Notes: generated from the sequence alone by a model not told the origin. Shown: positions 1-8,415, numbered from the stretch's first letter. The stretch is DNA of 64,000 nt from Desulfocapsaceae bacterium (GCA_031292275.1 JARLHL010000002.1:1-64000), one strand, 5' to 3'. A program made the numbers and translations.

Positions 1-374
1 GTGCCGCTGCATCATCATGGTAAGACAAAGGTGGGGAGTATCCTGGGACTTGGCAGGAAAGGGTTTAACGAGGCGTCAGATTGCCCTCAGTGACGCAGTG
101 CTGCGTTTGGAAGAACGGAATACGATATGGAAGAGAAGTGGGGCCGATGTTGCGATTGGTTATTCAGAGCGATAGCTGAGGTCCATTCTGCGCAGAAAAC
201 TCGTCTTGCGGGAAGGTCTGCCGCTCCTGTATTCAACTGGACGCTGCATGTTGCATCCCCCCGTAATACGAAGAAAATATAGCAAACATATTCTCCTCAG
301 CAGAGGGATGCATCGACAGGAGGGCCAGCGGCAAGACCTCTTGTGTGTTGGTCTTCCAAGAGATCGATTAAACC
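1..374. other. Left-edge stretch with no identifiable gene
   Basis: No gene can be assigned here. One frame on the plus strand is open from base 2 to the TAG at 170-172 (about 56 codons, no ribosome binding site). It could be the 3' end of a gene that starts outside the window, but its translation resembles nothing I recognise. The short plus-strand open frame from 206 overlaps the Gly/His-rich gene on the other strand and looks like its shadow. Confidence 0.3.
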
Positions 375-731
375 TTATCGACCGCGGTGGGAATTGCCTC
401 CACGATTATTATAACCACCGTGATGCGAGTTGCCGCGGTGGTGACCGTGGCCGCCGCCATAGTGGTGCTTATGGTGGCTGACGCCATAAGGAACTGCGCC
501 GCGATACCGATGTCCCCAGGGGCCGTGCTGGTGATGTGATCTGTGCCAATATCCACCATTGTTCCACCACCAGAAGCCTCCGTAGAAGAATGGCACAGAG
601 CCAACCACAACCGGACTGGCCACCGGTACCCCCACGCCTACACTCACTCCCACGCCCTGAAAGGCCAAACTCTGGCTGGTCATACCCACTAACACTACTG
701 CTGCAATTGCAAAAGAACGTATGAAGTTCAT
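375..731 (-). CDS. Exported Gly/His/Trp-rich small protein
   Basis: This encodes about 118 residues, starting at the ATG at 731. That start was chosen over an in-frame one 11 codons upstream because a strong AGGGAGG Shine-Dalgarno lies just before it and a clean signal peptide follows (MNFIRSFAIAAVVLVG, then cleavage near SLAFQ). The mature part has a short GV repeat (GVGVSVGVGVPV), an aromatic patch (GGFWWWNNGGYW) and a long tail rich in Gly, His and Arg with HH and GGHGHH runs. Such His/Gly-rich exported proteins occur widely in soil and sediment proteobacteria and are usually unnamed. Binding of metal ions or association with the envelope is possible from composition only. No neighbour suggests a pathway. 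Confidence 0.75.
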   Translation of the reverse strand: MNFIRSFAIAAVVLVGMTSQSLAFQGVGVSVGVGVPVASPVVVGSVPFFYGGFWWWNNGGYWHRSHHQHGPWGHRYRGAVPYGVSHHKHHYGGGHGHHRGNSHHGGYNNRGGNSHRGR

Positions 732-782
732 GTTATCATCCCTCCCTGTTTTTGTAGAGTTCACGTCTTGATATTTCCTTCA

Positions 783-1415
783 TTATTTTTGCTCTTTAAC
801 GTCTTTGATAGTCTGTTTGCTGGCGTATGCCTTCATCTTTTCAAGATCCGGGGGATGTCCATCCTTGTCAATGATGGACGAAACAAGGACGTAACTGCAT
901 ACGACAGAGGTGAATCCTTCAATAAATTCTTTTCCGTAGCGGAACGGAGTGCAGATATAGGCAAACTCTTTCTCGATATCCATGACAACAATATTTTCAG
1001 GCAGTTTCCCTGAGGCGGGAATGCACCCTGAATTTGTATTATGCACCTGGTCGCCGCCTAAACTTGTCGGAGCTGGACATTTCCATGCGTCCACTGAAAG
1101 AAAATAGGGGGATTTTTTCTCCGGTTTAAATTTCTCCGAGCATAAATGCCACACTTTATCGGTTTCAATCTGTCCGGGGTAGCCCCAACACCAACCTTTT
1201 GTCTTGAGCTCAGAGAGCGTCTTGTCTCTCTCTTGACAATATCTTTTCGTTTCGGCAGAGTCTCCATATCCCCCGCGGCATTTATCACTCAATACCATTT
1301 GTTTATCTATTAAGGCCCGTATTGCGGGGTCCTTGGGGGCAGCAGGGTCTCCTGCGGCAGAGACAACGGAGGACGAAAACAATATCAGAAGAAGGGCTGG
1401 CAGAATTTTGATCAC
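783..1415 (-). CDS. Exported Cys-rich protein of unknown function
   Basis: A 210-residue protein is read from a GTG at 1415. An AGGAG motif sits about 8 bases upstream, and this start gives a proper signal peptide (VIKILPALLLILFSSSVVSA); longer readings place a basic non-signal stretch in front. The mature protein has about eight cysteines. The first part follows the pattern CRGGxGD...C..RD...L...GWCWG...W..C, a recurring pattern in small exported bacterial proteins, probably disulphide-bonded in the periplasm. The second half has further Cys (KCPAP, SGCIP, ICTPF, VVCSY). I cannot name a function. It is about 50 bp downstream of and co-oriented with the Gly/His-rich gene's start, so the two may be co-transcribed. 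Confidence 0.7.
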   Translation of the reverse strand: MIKILPALLLILFSSSVVSAAGDPAAPKDPAIRALIDKQMVLSDKCRGGYGDSAETKRYCQERDKTLSELKTKGWCWGYPGQIETDKVWHLCSEKFKPEKKSPYFLSVDAWKCPAPTSLGGDQVHNTNSGCIPASGKLPENIVVMDIEKEFAYICTPFRYGKEFIEGFTSVVCSYVLVSSIIDKDGHPPDLEKMKAYASKQTIKDVKEQK

Positions 1416-2199
1416 GGTTGTTCTCCTTTTATATTTCAGAAATTGTTGACTGCGTGATTGCAACAGCGCAGCTGGCAGGGGACATTTTCAATCACTTCAG
1501 TCTTTGTGTTGCCTCTGACTTCGGACCGAAGGCCGGCGCATGAACAGGACGTTCATTCCGCTGGGAGACGGCGTTGTTTGTGGCACCTTGAGCAAATTTT
1601 CAGTGCACTCTTTTCGGGCAAGGAGGTGGTAAATGTCTCTCAAACGAGAGGTACGTACTCAGTATAATTCAATAAACGACAAAAGCAAAGGGAAAAAGAG
1701 AATGAAACAACGGGCTTAACACTTCGTTAATACCGTTGCAACCTCAACTTTGGTCGAACTGGGGGATGAAAGGATTTTTAGCAATATATGAATATATAAG
1801 GAAAAATGTTATCAGAAATATTCAATCATTTTGGCATTCTACGCCTTTTGAAGGTAAGAATACGCAGAGATTGCTTTACGGGCTCTGTATTGATGTTTCT
1901 AGACTTGATTCACGGACAGGGGCAGATTCCACTTTTATCTCCTGACATGGATGGCCGCCTGCTGCATAGAGCACGTTGCTGAAAGTATACCAGGACGAAT
2001 GTCCGTAGACAGTATCACGTTATCCCTTCGCAGAAAATCGGCTCTCACGGCTATTGCTTACCATATGTCGCAACTCAATAGTATATGTTCCTGAATTCTT
2101 GAGATGAAGACAGGGGCTTGCAGAGTTATCTTCCCCGTTCATGGAGAGAATCCTGGAACTCGAGATCGCTCTTCCCTCGACGATCTCTCATACTCCTTG
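1416..2199. other. Gene-poor stretch
   Basis: Apart from the tiny candidate at 1633-1719, nothing here can be supported. A 59-codon frame beginning at the ATG at about 1766 (behind a GGGGG run) ends at 1945 and resembles nothing known. Near 2160-2190 an inverted repeat GAGATCG...CGATCTC with a 12-base loop lies just beyond the stop of the small minus-strand gene, but it has no U-tract. Confidence 0.4.
1633..1719 (+). CDS. Candidate 28-residue basic peptide
   Basis: A very short frame (MSLKREVRTQ..., ending KQRA) is preceded by an almost ideal ribosome binding site, AAGGAGG, with six bases to the ATG. The product would be strongly basic (many Lys/Arg, no hydrophobic segment). The strong Shine-Dalgarno is the only evidence; length is too small for composition to be informative. 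It could equally be chance or a leader peptide. Confidence 0.25.
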   Translation: MSLKREVRTQYNSINDKSKGKKRMKQRA

Positions 2200-2382
2200 T
2201 TACCGCTGATTTGCCGCGAGATATTCCGGAGCCAATTTTATCAAAAGATATTCGGCTGCTGTCCCCCTGTTTTCAAACTCTAAACTGTACAATCCACGGT
2301 GGACAATATTTTGGAGCGACATCCTATCCGTCTCATCTTCGGCAAGAAATTTGATATCTTCTTTATTCACAATCACTTTCAT
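2200..2382 (-). CDS. Small hypothetical protein, 60 residues
   Basis: It starts at the ATG at 2382 with AAGGAG seven bases upstream, which is the main support. The sequence begins MKVIVNKEDIKFLAEDETD and has a mixed, soluble, slightly acidic composition with a helical C-terminal half (AAEYLLIKLAPEYLA). No family recognised, no signal peptide. It stands alone, with an AT-rich 590-bp upstream region that would contain its promoter. Confidence 0.5.
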   Translation of the reverse strand: MKVIVNKEDIKFLAEDETDRMSLQNIVHRGLYSLEFENRGTAAEYLLIKLAPEYLAANQR

Positions 2383-2971
2383 TTTAATTCTCCTTTATCG
2401 ATAGAGAGCCAAAAGTCCAGGTTATAGGGAAAAATGCGAAATTAGGGTTGAAGAGGTAAATAACATGCCTGTGCCTGTAAAAAAAAATCGTGACCCAGTA
2501 ATAAAACCGCCCCATATACAACCACTATTTGCACGATTATTCAAGCGTATAAGTTGATGGGAGCTGACTTGCGGGGAGGGGCCAGTTAGGCCTGTCCGGA
2601 GGGGGATTTGTCAATTCTGATGTTTGATATATTATATTATTCTATATGCTTATCCAATTTTGATGTGATCTTTGAACCGCTGCAAGTGAAAGAGGAAAAT
2701 CGTTCAGATATTCTGTATATAGTTATCTATGATATTGAAATCAGACAAGCTTAAGAATTTCAAAAAAAATATTTTCAATGCAGATTTTTTGTATTTTTCA
2801 ATCTGATTTTATGCTGAAATGAGCCGTAATAATTCTCCGCTTCCTGGTACATGTAGGCGTAGTATCAGCGGGCTTGTTTGCGGACATGCGAAATGGGGTG
2901 GGTGCTGAAGGCGGAAACTCCAGGGATTCGGCGTGAAGGTCGGACTCTTGGCCAAGGGTTGAAAAAAAGGC
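2383..2971. other. AT-rich intergenic region
   Basis: This lies between the start of the 60-residue gene and the stop of the SYLF gene. It is visibly AT-rich (for example a TATATTATATTATT stretch near 2625). I see no gene, no RNA fold and no convincing promoter hexamer pair. Confidence 0.4.
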
Positions 2972-3544
2972 TCAGAAAGCCTCAAATGTGAATTTCTGTC
3001 CTCCGACGCTGGCGCCCAGCATAAGCCCACCTACAGTGTGAATAAAGGGAGCCATGCCATAGATATAATCGGTTTCGGCCTGAACATCACTTCTCGGACC
3101 ACTGGTGGCCTCGGCGTTTGTCCCCCCAGTACCGGCCTGGGCCTGGGCCCCCACAGTTATGGCGACCGCCTCGGCATTGGCTCCGAATTCGAAATTCCCG
3201 CTGATGAATTCATTGTAAGCCCGTTTATCTTCAAAGAAGATGATTTCACTGAAGGCCTGGGCGCCTACCTGAAATCCAATGGATCCTGCAATCATCGTTG
3301 TTGATCCTTTTACTTCGCCATTCTGAAAGACCTCTCCTTGGCCATAAGAGCCGCCGATAACATATCCGGCTTTTCCAATAGTAGGAAATACAGCGTAACC
3401 ATATGAATTTTTGAAATAATACATCAAAGCGGGAGAGCTTTTGAAGATGCTGATGGTCTCGGTATACGGATTTTCTTCTCCAGCCCTGGCAATGCCCATC
3501 CCAGTAAAAACTAAAACCATTGACAAAATAGAAAAAAATTTCAT
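2972..3544 (-). CDS. Exported SYLF (Ysc84-type) lipid-binding domain protein
   Basis: This 190-residue protein starts at an ATG with an AGGAGGT site six bases upstream. Residues 1-21 form a signal peptide (MKFFSILSMVLVFTGMGIARA). The rest matches the SYLF/Ysc84 domain: SSPALMYYFKNSYGYAVFPTIGKAGYVIGGSYGQGEVF, then the typical G-rich beta segments (GSTTMIAGSIGFQVGAQAFSEIIFFED) and the end GGLMLGASVGGQKFTF. Related eukaryotic domains bind phosphoinositides; bacterial exported versions are commonly annotated lipid-binding but are little studied. A Gly/Ala-rich insert (AQAQAGTGGTNAEATSG) lies between the last strands. Single gene, no operon partner. Confidence 0.85.
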   Translation of the reverse strand: MKFFSILSMVLVFTGMGIARAGEENPYTETISIFKSSPALMYYFKNSYGYAVFPTIGKAGYVIGGSYGQGEVFQNGEVKGSTTMIAGSIGFQVGAQAFSEIIFFEDKRAYNEFISGNFEFGANAEAVAITVGAQAQAGTGGTNAEATSGPRSDVQAETDYIYGMAPFIHTVGGLMLGASVGGQKFTFEAF

Positions 3545-4313
3545 TTGAACCTCCTGTAATCAGTCATTGCAAAGATGGCCTGTAGGAAATATATGCCCCG
3601 ACAATGAGGAGTGCTCATTGTTTTCACGGAAATTCCAATTGCCGATGGTCTGTCTCATGGTCTATCGGCGAAAAGGGGAGGCGCATTGTAAGCATGATCT
3701 TGTCCTTTCCCCAATTATCCTCCAATATAATCTTTCCTCAAAGCTGTAGACAGTCAATTAAACGACATTTTTCAGATTCCCCTGTATATTCGATTTCCTT
3801 TCTGTCCCAAAGTATAACCATTAAAATATAGAGCCGTTAAGTTATCTGGCGCGGGAAAGAATTACAATCCTTGTATTTCCGGAAAAGACTATGGATGCTA
3901 TAAGTTCGGGGATTTCACCAAAAATTCGTTGAAATCCAGACCGAGTCTTGCCGATCTTCTACGGAGATCGGGAGATTTGATTAAGAGGATGTGAATCGAT
4001 TTTATTCTCAATAAAATCAGCCTCAACTTCTTTCTTGAATCTGATTAGATATTCTCAGAAATCACAAATGCGATTGAAATAGTAACAAGATACTGATAGC
4101 TTTTTTTGGGTTATTTGCGTATGTGCATTTGTATGGCGCATAGTAGTGAATTGTAAATTATCGTTGAGAGGCAACATCTAGTGGAAAGATCTGAACTTTT
4201 AAAGAATCTTATTCAAGGTCGTCTATAACTAAATCTCATCTCTCTGAATAGGACCCACATTGTATCTGCGGCAGGGTACCGAAGGAAATGCATAAATTTA
4301 AAAAGGTGACTTC
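3545..4313. other. Divergent intergenic region, about 770 bp
   Basis: It separates the minus-strand SYLF gene from the plus-strand membrane protein gene, so it should carry both promoters, but I cannot assign hexamers with confidence. Two small inverted repeats are visible: GGATTTCA...TGAAATCC around 3910-3937 and CCGATCT...AGATCGG at 3951-3971. Neither is followed by a U-tract. No gene seen. Confidence 0.4.
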
Positions 4314-4847
4314 ATGAATTTAGATCCAGGATATTTAAAAGCTGGCAGTGAAAAATTATCGTTTGGGCTAAGATTAATTGGCATCATAATGGATCTTTTG
4401 GGTTTTGTACTGACAATAGCAGGGTCTTTGAGCCTATACATTGTAGCGAATACAGGTTTTGAAAGAATTGTTGTATCGGTTTTAATTATAATTTTCGCTA
4501 GGCTAAAGGATATCAGTATTCAAAATGCAAACAGCATAATGTTTATCGATAAGCGATTTCTACAATTATTGTCAGTTACAGAAGCGGTATTTAGAGAAAC
4601 GATATCCGAGGTCATCCCCTCGTTAGATATTCGGAATGTAGGTGATCGTTTGGAGGTGAAATTTTTAGAGAAATATAGTCGCGACAATTTATTCCGGGAT
4701 CACTACGAATACGCAAACGATATCGTAAATCGAACGGAATCAAACTTAGGAATGAAAAGTTGCATGCGCACTCAGCAAATATTGAAACTTGTATTGTATG
4801 TCATTGGCGTATTCAATATTGGAAAAGTTGTCCTCCTTTCAATATAA
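4314..4847 (+). CDS. Membrane protein of unknown function
   Basis: A 177-residue protein with an AAGGTGA site before the ATG. Two adjacent hydrophobic segments lie near residues 19-40 (LRLIGIIMDLLGFVLTIAGSL) and 48-62 (ERIVVSVLIIIFARL), and a third at the C-terminus (LKLVLYVIGVFNIGKVVLLSI). The middle, about residues 70-150, is charged and probably cytoplasmic. The gene is clearly AT-richer than the housekeeping regions, as expected of acquired DNA. No family recognised. Confidence 0.6.
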   Translation: MNLDPGYLKAGSEKLSFGLRLIGIIMDLLGFVLTIAGSLSLYIVANTGFERIVVSVLIIIFARLKDISIQNANSIMFIDKRFLQLLSVTEAVFRETISEVIPSLDIRNVGDRLEVKFLEKYSRDNLFRDHYEYANDIVNRTESNLGMKSCMRTQQILKLVLYVIGVFNIGKVVLLSI

Positions 4848-5034
4848 CTTTGATGCTCTTCCATTTGGGTTAAAAAAGCTGTGAATTGGCGAATGATTGA
4901 TGCAGAAACCTGTAACATGAATGATATCTAGCCAACATATGGTTGTCCTGTTATTTTTCGACGTCGGCGATTGGGGCGTTTTGGAGATATAGAAAACATA
5001 GAACAACTTATTAAACCCACGAAGAAAAAAGACC

Positions 5035-5787
5035 ATGAAGTTCGATATGCCACATGCCTTTCCCAAAGCCGCCTTTCAGGAATTCGGAGAAGTTGCCGCC
5101 ACGCTTTTTCCGACGCCTCTGAGCGATCAAAACCTCAATGATCCCTTGCAGAAACGATTGCATTTTCAAGGTGCGTGGCTGGCTGTCTGCTATCGTTACC
5201 GGGCATGCGCTGAACAGAATACTGTGTTCAACTCCGTATTTGATCAGGCCATGAACAACGACCTTTGGCGCGAATGGTCTGTGGGCGAGGATCACAATTA
5301 TGAACTTGAACAGTGCCTTTATGGCTTTTTTATGAATGCCATATCCGTATTGGAGAGCTTCGGGTTCTGCCTCTACTTCGTAGGCGCAGCCATAGATGTG
5401 CAGAACTTCCCGAAAATTCATACCCCAAGAGGCATATCGCTCAAGACCACTCGTGCTGCATTTGAATCTGTGTTTCCATACAGCTTGGTAACCACGAATC
5501 TGGCAACGATCGTCGCAGACCCGGCGTTCACCAGAATAGACACTATCAGAAACCTATTAGCGCATCGCCTCACGGGAAGGCGAAATGTTCGTACCGTTGG
5601 GACTACACATCCAGATGGAACACACACCGAGAGAAGAGAAGAGTTTTGGTATATACCTGGCCTAAACGAGAAGGTATGCTTCGACAAGCAACTTGTGCAG
5701 CGTCATCTCAGTGATGTCACGAGACTCCTAAGGGCTTTGACCTCTGCTTCTCTTGAATTCGTGAAGTCGCAACAGAAATTACCCTAG
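5035..5787 (+). CDS. Hypothetical protein with HEPN-like RNLLAH motif
   Basis: A 250-residue soluble, mostly helical protein. The segment TRIDTIRNLLAHRLTGRR carries R-x4-H (RNLLAH), which fits the Rx4-6H catalytic motif of HEPN ribonucleases, set late in the chain as in long HEPN-type proteins. The N-terminal half (QGAWLAVCYRYRACAEQN..., FFMNAISVLESFGFCLYFVGAA) looks like packed helices. Family assignment is inference from one motif and predicted fold. HEPN proteins are frequent toxins and anti-phage RNases, but no adjacent MNT-type nucleotidyltransferase is present. The next genes, 5895 and 6350, follow on the same strand after 107 bases and could be functionally linked. Confidence 0.55.
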   Translation: MKFDMPHAFPKAAFQEFGEVAATLFPTPLSDQNLNDPLQKRLHFQGAWLAVCYRYRACAEQNTVFNSVFDQAMNNDLWREWSVGEDHNYELEQCLYGFFMNAISVLESFGFCLYFVGAAIDVQNFPKIHTPRGISLKTTRAAFESVFPYSLVTTNLATIVADPAFTRIDTIRNLLAHRLTGRRNVRTVGTTHPDGTHTERREEFWYIPGLNEKVCFDKQLVQRHLSDVTRLLRALTSASLEFVKSQQKLP

Positions 5788-5894
5788 CAACGCTTCAAAC
5801 ATTCGGACGAGTGCAACGTTCAAAGTCCACATATCTCCTATTATTGGTATAAAATGAGTGGAAATATTTTTTGCTTGGAAGGACGACTCATTAA

Positions 5895-6353
5895 ATGACT
5901 CAGTGTCCATTGCCTAAATCAGGTTCCTCCGAGGTTTATGTTGAGGTAATTACTACTATCTCTGTAGCAGGCTCAATCGGAGACGGGAGCAAAGTAAATA
6001 AAATGTCAATTGGTATAAGCGGTAATCCGTACGATCTGCTTCACCTGAAAAGACAATTCTCAACCGGCCAATTTGTTCTTGATCACAATGAAGATTATGA
6101 GTGGTTCCTTCAAACTACTCGTTATAATGGTAGAACCGACTGGGTGCGCATTTACGATGAGTTTCAAGGCATAGTTGTTGTCCTGAGCGGCCTACTCAAA
6201 CTCCTTAGAAGGGCTCGCCAACCCTTACTTCCTGGAACAATAAACTGGCACGACTCAGACGGGAACTACGGACCAATCTTTCCCCAGCCAGTTGGAATGA
6301 AGACTGTGGTCGCAAATGAACACACAATCACTTACAACGAGCAAAAGCAGTGA
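5895..6353 (+). CDS. Hypothetical protein, first gene of an overlapping pair
   Basis: A 152-residue soluble protein starting MTQCPLPKSGSSEVYVEV. Its N-terminal half looks beta-rich (VYVEVITTISVAGSIGDGSKVNKMSIGISG), followed by a helical segment (GIVVVLSGLLKLLRRARQ) and a Pro/Gly-rich C-terminus. No family recognised. A GGAAGGA site lies about 13 bases before the ATG, rather far. Its stop overlaps the start of the next gene by four bases (GTGA), indicating translational coupling. Confidence 0.55.
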   Translation: MTQCPLPKSGSSEVYVEVITTISVAGSIGDGSKVNKMSIGISGNPYDLLHLKRQFSTGQFVLDHNEDYEWFLQTTRYNGRTDWVRIYDEFQGIVVVLSGLLKLLRRARQPLLPGTINWHDSDGNYGPIFPQPVGMKTVVANEHTITYNEQKQ

Positions 6354-6721
6354 CCATCTTCAAGAAATTTCAATTGACGCCCGAACTATTTGAATTCTGT
6401 GTAAATGATCGAGAAGTTTCCCGGGCGTTGACCTTATATGGATTATATTCAGACAGCTTAGCAGGGCTGTATCCAGTCATGGAAATAGTAGTAAAAAATA
6501 TGGGGGGTCAGAAGCAACTTGCTAAACGGGGCTGGACATCTGTATCTGAGATTGATCTGTTCTTCCATAGTGCCAATACGACTGAACATCAACCAAGACA
6601 CGGAACCTTGAACCAACCACCGGTCAAACCAATGACGCTGGATGAAGCTCGTATGCTTGTTGAAGGATTACTTATGAATTGGGTCGCTAGTAAAAGTGGC
6701 ATCTCCCTTGTCACAGAATAA
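6350..6721 (+). CDS. Hypothetical protein coupled to the upstream gene; possibly HEPN-related
   Basis: This 123-residue product starts at a GTG that overlaps the upstream stop in GTGA. Near the C-terminus is RHGTLNQPPVKPMTLDEARMLV... followed by LLMNWV. The order Arg-His, then a PP..PM turn, then E-A helix with LL..W, recalls the ending I associate with some HEPN-like proteins that act on RNA, but this is from memory of patterns and is not firm. No signal peptide. With the upstream gene it would make a two-component cassette of unknown role. Confidence 0.5.
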   Translation: MTIFKKFQLTPELFEFCVNDREVSRALTLYGLYSDSLAGLYPVMEIVVKNMGGQKQLAKRGWTSVSEIDLFFHSANTTEHQPRHGTLNQPPVKPMTLDEARMLVEGLLMNWVASKSGISLVTE

Positions 6722-6922
6722 CGCGTCACATTGTGTGTCTGCAGAGACGATTATATCTGAGTTACAATATCTCCTATTGATCAGTCCAGAGATAATGGAA
6801 TATCGATGACCATCGAAGGACCACCATAAAAGTCTCTATGATGATGCCTTCTTTCTGGGTGACACTCATGGCGTGGTGTCATTGGCTTTGGCTGAAAACG
6901 TCCCCTCATTTCGGAGGTTTTG

Positions 6923-7696
6923 ATGAGAATTCATCTTCTGTTTACTGCTTTTGTCCTGATATTGAGTTTTTCTGTACCTGCAACTGGGGAAGAATTGCAT
7001 TCAGAAAAGGAAGGAGTCACATCGGCAGGAGTGTATACCAATGAGGAACAACTTATCACGACGGCACACTATCCGAATGGTGAAATCATTCCCTATATCC
7101 TGAACTGCAAGAATATATCGCCCCGATATGTCATCATACTTTTCCCCGGTGGAAATGGTGTCGTGAATCCGCATTTGGAAGATGGATCGCTTGTTTACGA
7201 CAAAAAAGGCAATTTTCTCCTTCGAGCGAGAACCTTTTTAGTCGACGACGAATTCGCAACGGTCACGACCGATTCTTCTTCCTCCGAGGAACGAATCCAA
7301 GGTGTTCTTGACGACATTAAAATTCGTTTTCCTTCCGCACAAATTTATCTAATGGGAACAAGCAACGGAACGTTTGCCACTATGGCATTGGCAGAGTACC
7401 TGTCAGATAAAATAGCAGGAGAAGTCCATACTTCCTCCTTGAGCCGGATAGATTCCTTTGACGCCAGAAAATACAAAAACCGTCATCTGGTGGTTCATCA
7501 CAAAGAAGATTGGTGCAAATCCACTCCGTTTGAATCAGCAAAATATTCCCACGAAAAATATGGAAACGAGCTCATAGTTATGGAAGGAGGGATAACAAGG
7601 GGAGATTGGTGCCAACCATATGCCCACCACGGATTTAATGGGATCGAACAGGAAACTGTGAATTCGATCAAACAATGGATAAAACGGTCAAACTGA
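6923..7696 (+). CDS. Exported alpha/beta hydrolase-like protein
   Basis: A 257-residue protein. The ATG at 6923 has GGAGG five bases upstream; a TTG one codon earlier is also in frame. A signal peptide covers the first ~22 residues (MRIHLLFTAFVLILSFSVPATG). The fold cues are alpha/beta hydrolase: a strand and oxyanion segment YVIILFPGGNGVV, a nucleophile elbow GTSNGT with Ser as nucleophile, and a late HHGFNG that could supply the catalytic His. Paired Cys in DWCKS and DWCQP could form a disulphide. The substrate cannot be inferred. An apparent Rho-independent terminator follows. Confidence 0.7.
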   Translation: MRIHLLFTAFVLILSFSVPATGEELHSEKEGVTSAGVYTNEEQLITTAHYPNGEIIPYILNCKNISPRYVIILFPGGNGVVNPHLEDGSLVYDKKGNFLLRARTFLVDDEFATVTTDSSSSEERIQGVLDDIKIRFPSAQIYLMGTSNGTFATMALAEYLSDKIAGEVHTSSLSRIDSFDARKYKNRHLVVHHKEDWCKSTPFESAKYSHEKYGNELIVMEGGITRGDWCQPYAHHGFNGIEQETVNSIKQWIKRSN

Positions 7697-7747
7697 GCGC
7701 ATCTGGAAGAAGACGGGAGTCGATTCTGATTCAATCACTCCTCTTGA

Positions 7748-7790
7748 TACCAAAGGCCGGTATAGAAAATTCTGTATCGGCTTTTTGGTA
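7748..7790 (+). terminator. Hairpin terminator after the hydrolase gene
   Basis: AGGCCGGTATAG pairs with CTGTATCGGCTT as a 12-bp RNA stem (three G-U pairs) with a six-base AAAATT loop; outer TACC/GGTA arms extend it. Further T residues follow. It lies about 50 bases after the hydrolase stop. Confidence 0.6.
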
Positions 7791-7842
7791 CTGAGAAAAT
7801 AAAAAAGGGGAACAGAGTGGGGACAAAATGAAATTCCGGCAT

Positions 7843-7888
7843 AAAAAAAGGGTTTAACGGCTAGTTATCACCGTTAAACCCTTTTTTT
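7843..7888. terminator. Bidirectional Rho-independent terminator
   Basis: A near-perfect inverted repeat, GGGTTTAACGG / CCGTTAAACCC with a 10-base loop, is flanked by seven A on the left and seven T on the right, so it can terminate in both directions. It lies five bases past the 3' end of tRNA-Pro and most likely ends that transcript; it may also stop readthrough from the hydrolase gene. Confidence 0.9.
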
Positions 7889-7892
7889 CAGC

Positions 7893-7969
7893 TGGTCGGG
7901 ATGAGAGGATTTGAACCTCCGGCCCCCTGAACCCCATTCAGGTGCGCTACCAGGCTGCGCTACATCCCG
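7893..7969 (-). tRNA. tRNA-Pro (anticodon GGG), CCA encoded
   Basis: This is a 77-base cloverleaf. Acceptor CGGGATG pairs with CATCCCG, the D arm holds GCGCAGCCTGGTAGCGC, the anticodon stem is CCTGA/TCAGG around ATGGGGT (anticodon GGG), and the T arm is GGAGG TTCAAAT CCTCT. The encoded 3' end is ACCA. It has its own promoter just upstream and the bidirectional terminator downstream. Confidence 0.97.
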
Positions 7970-7981
7970 TTCTGTGCCGCT

Positions 7982-8010
7982 TGTTTACCATGGGGAGGGG
8001 CGGCTGTCAA
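7982..8010 (-). promoter_or_regulatory. Sigma70-type promoter of tRNA-Pro
   Basis: On the minus strand TTGACA (8005-8010) and TAAACA (7982-7987) are separated by exactly 17 bases, and the -10 is 12 bases before the mature tRNA 5' end. The perfect -35 and spacing make this a confident call. Confidence 0.8.
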
Positions 8011-8043
8011 CCTTCGTCTCAACTCATGGTCATGATTTTACAC

Positions 8044-8415
8044 TTACTTCTTGTCGGTGAGCATATCCTGCAGGCGCAGGAGTTCGCCCTTGATTCTGCT
8101 CAGGAAATCGAAGGCATTAAGCCGCTCTGCGGCAGGTGCCTGCAGAGCTTGCTGTTCCTGCGGCAGATCCTCCCCGCTAACGAGGAATCTTCGTGCCCCC
8201 GAAATCGTGAAGCCCCTGCCGTGCAGCAGGGTCTTAATCTTTAAAATGAGTTCGACATCGGACCGCCGGTAGAGCCGCTGCCTGGAATTTGCCCGCTTGG
8301 GGCGGATCGCACTGAACTCGCTTTCCCAGTACCGAAGCACATGCGGCGCAACACCGGCGATCTTGCTTACTTCTCCAATCTTAAAATAGAGTTTGTTCGG
8401 TATTTCCGATTGCAT
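8044..8415 (-). CDS. MerR-family transcriptional regulator
   Basis: A 123-residue protein. Residues 10-75 form the MerR-type winged helix-turn-helix (YFKIGEVSKIAGVAPHVLRYWESEF, then RPKRANSRQRLYRRSDVELILKIKTLL). The C-terminal third is a short helical dimerisation segment without the cysteines of metal-responsive MerR proteins. It is the last protein gene of the pheST-ihfA cluster, 38 bases after ihfA, an arrangement common in proteobacteria. The Shine-Dalgarno AAAGGAG is about 12 bases from the ATG. Its effector and targets are unknown. Confidence 0.9.
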   Translation of the reverse strand: MQSEIPNKLYFKIGEVSKIAGVAPHVLRYWESEFSAIRPKRANSRQRLYRRSDVELILKIKTLLHGRGFTISGARRFLVSGEDLPQEQQALQAPAAERLNAFDFLSRIKGELLRLQDMLTDKK

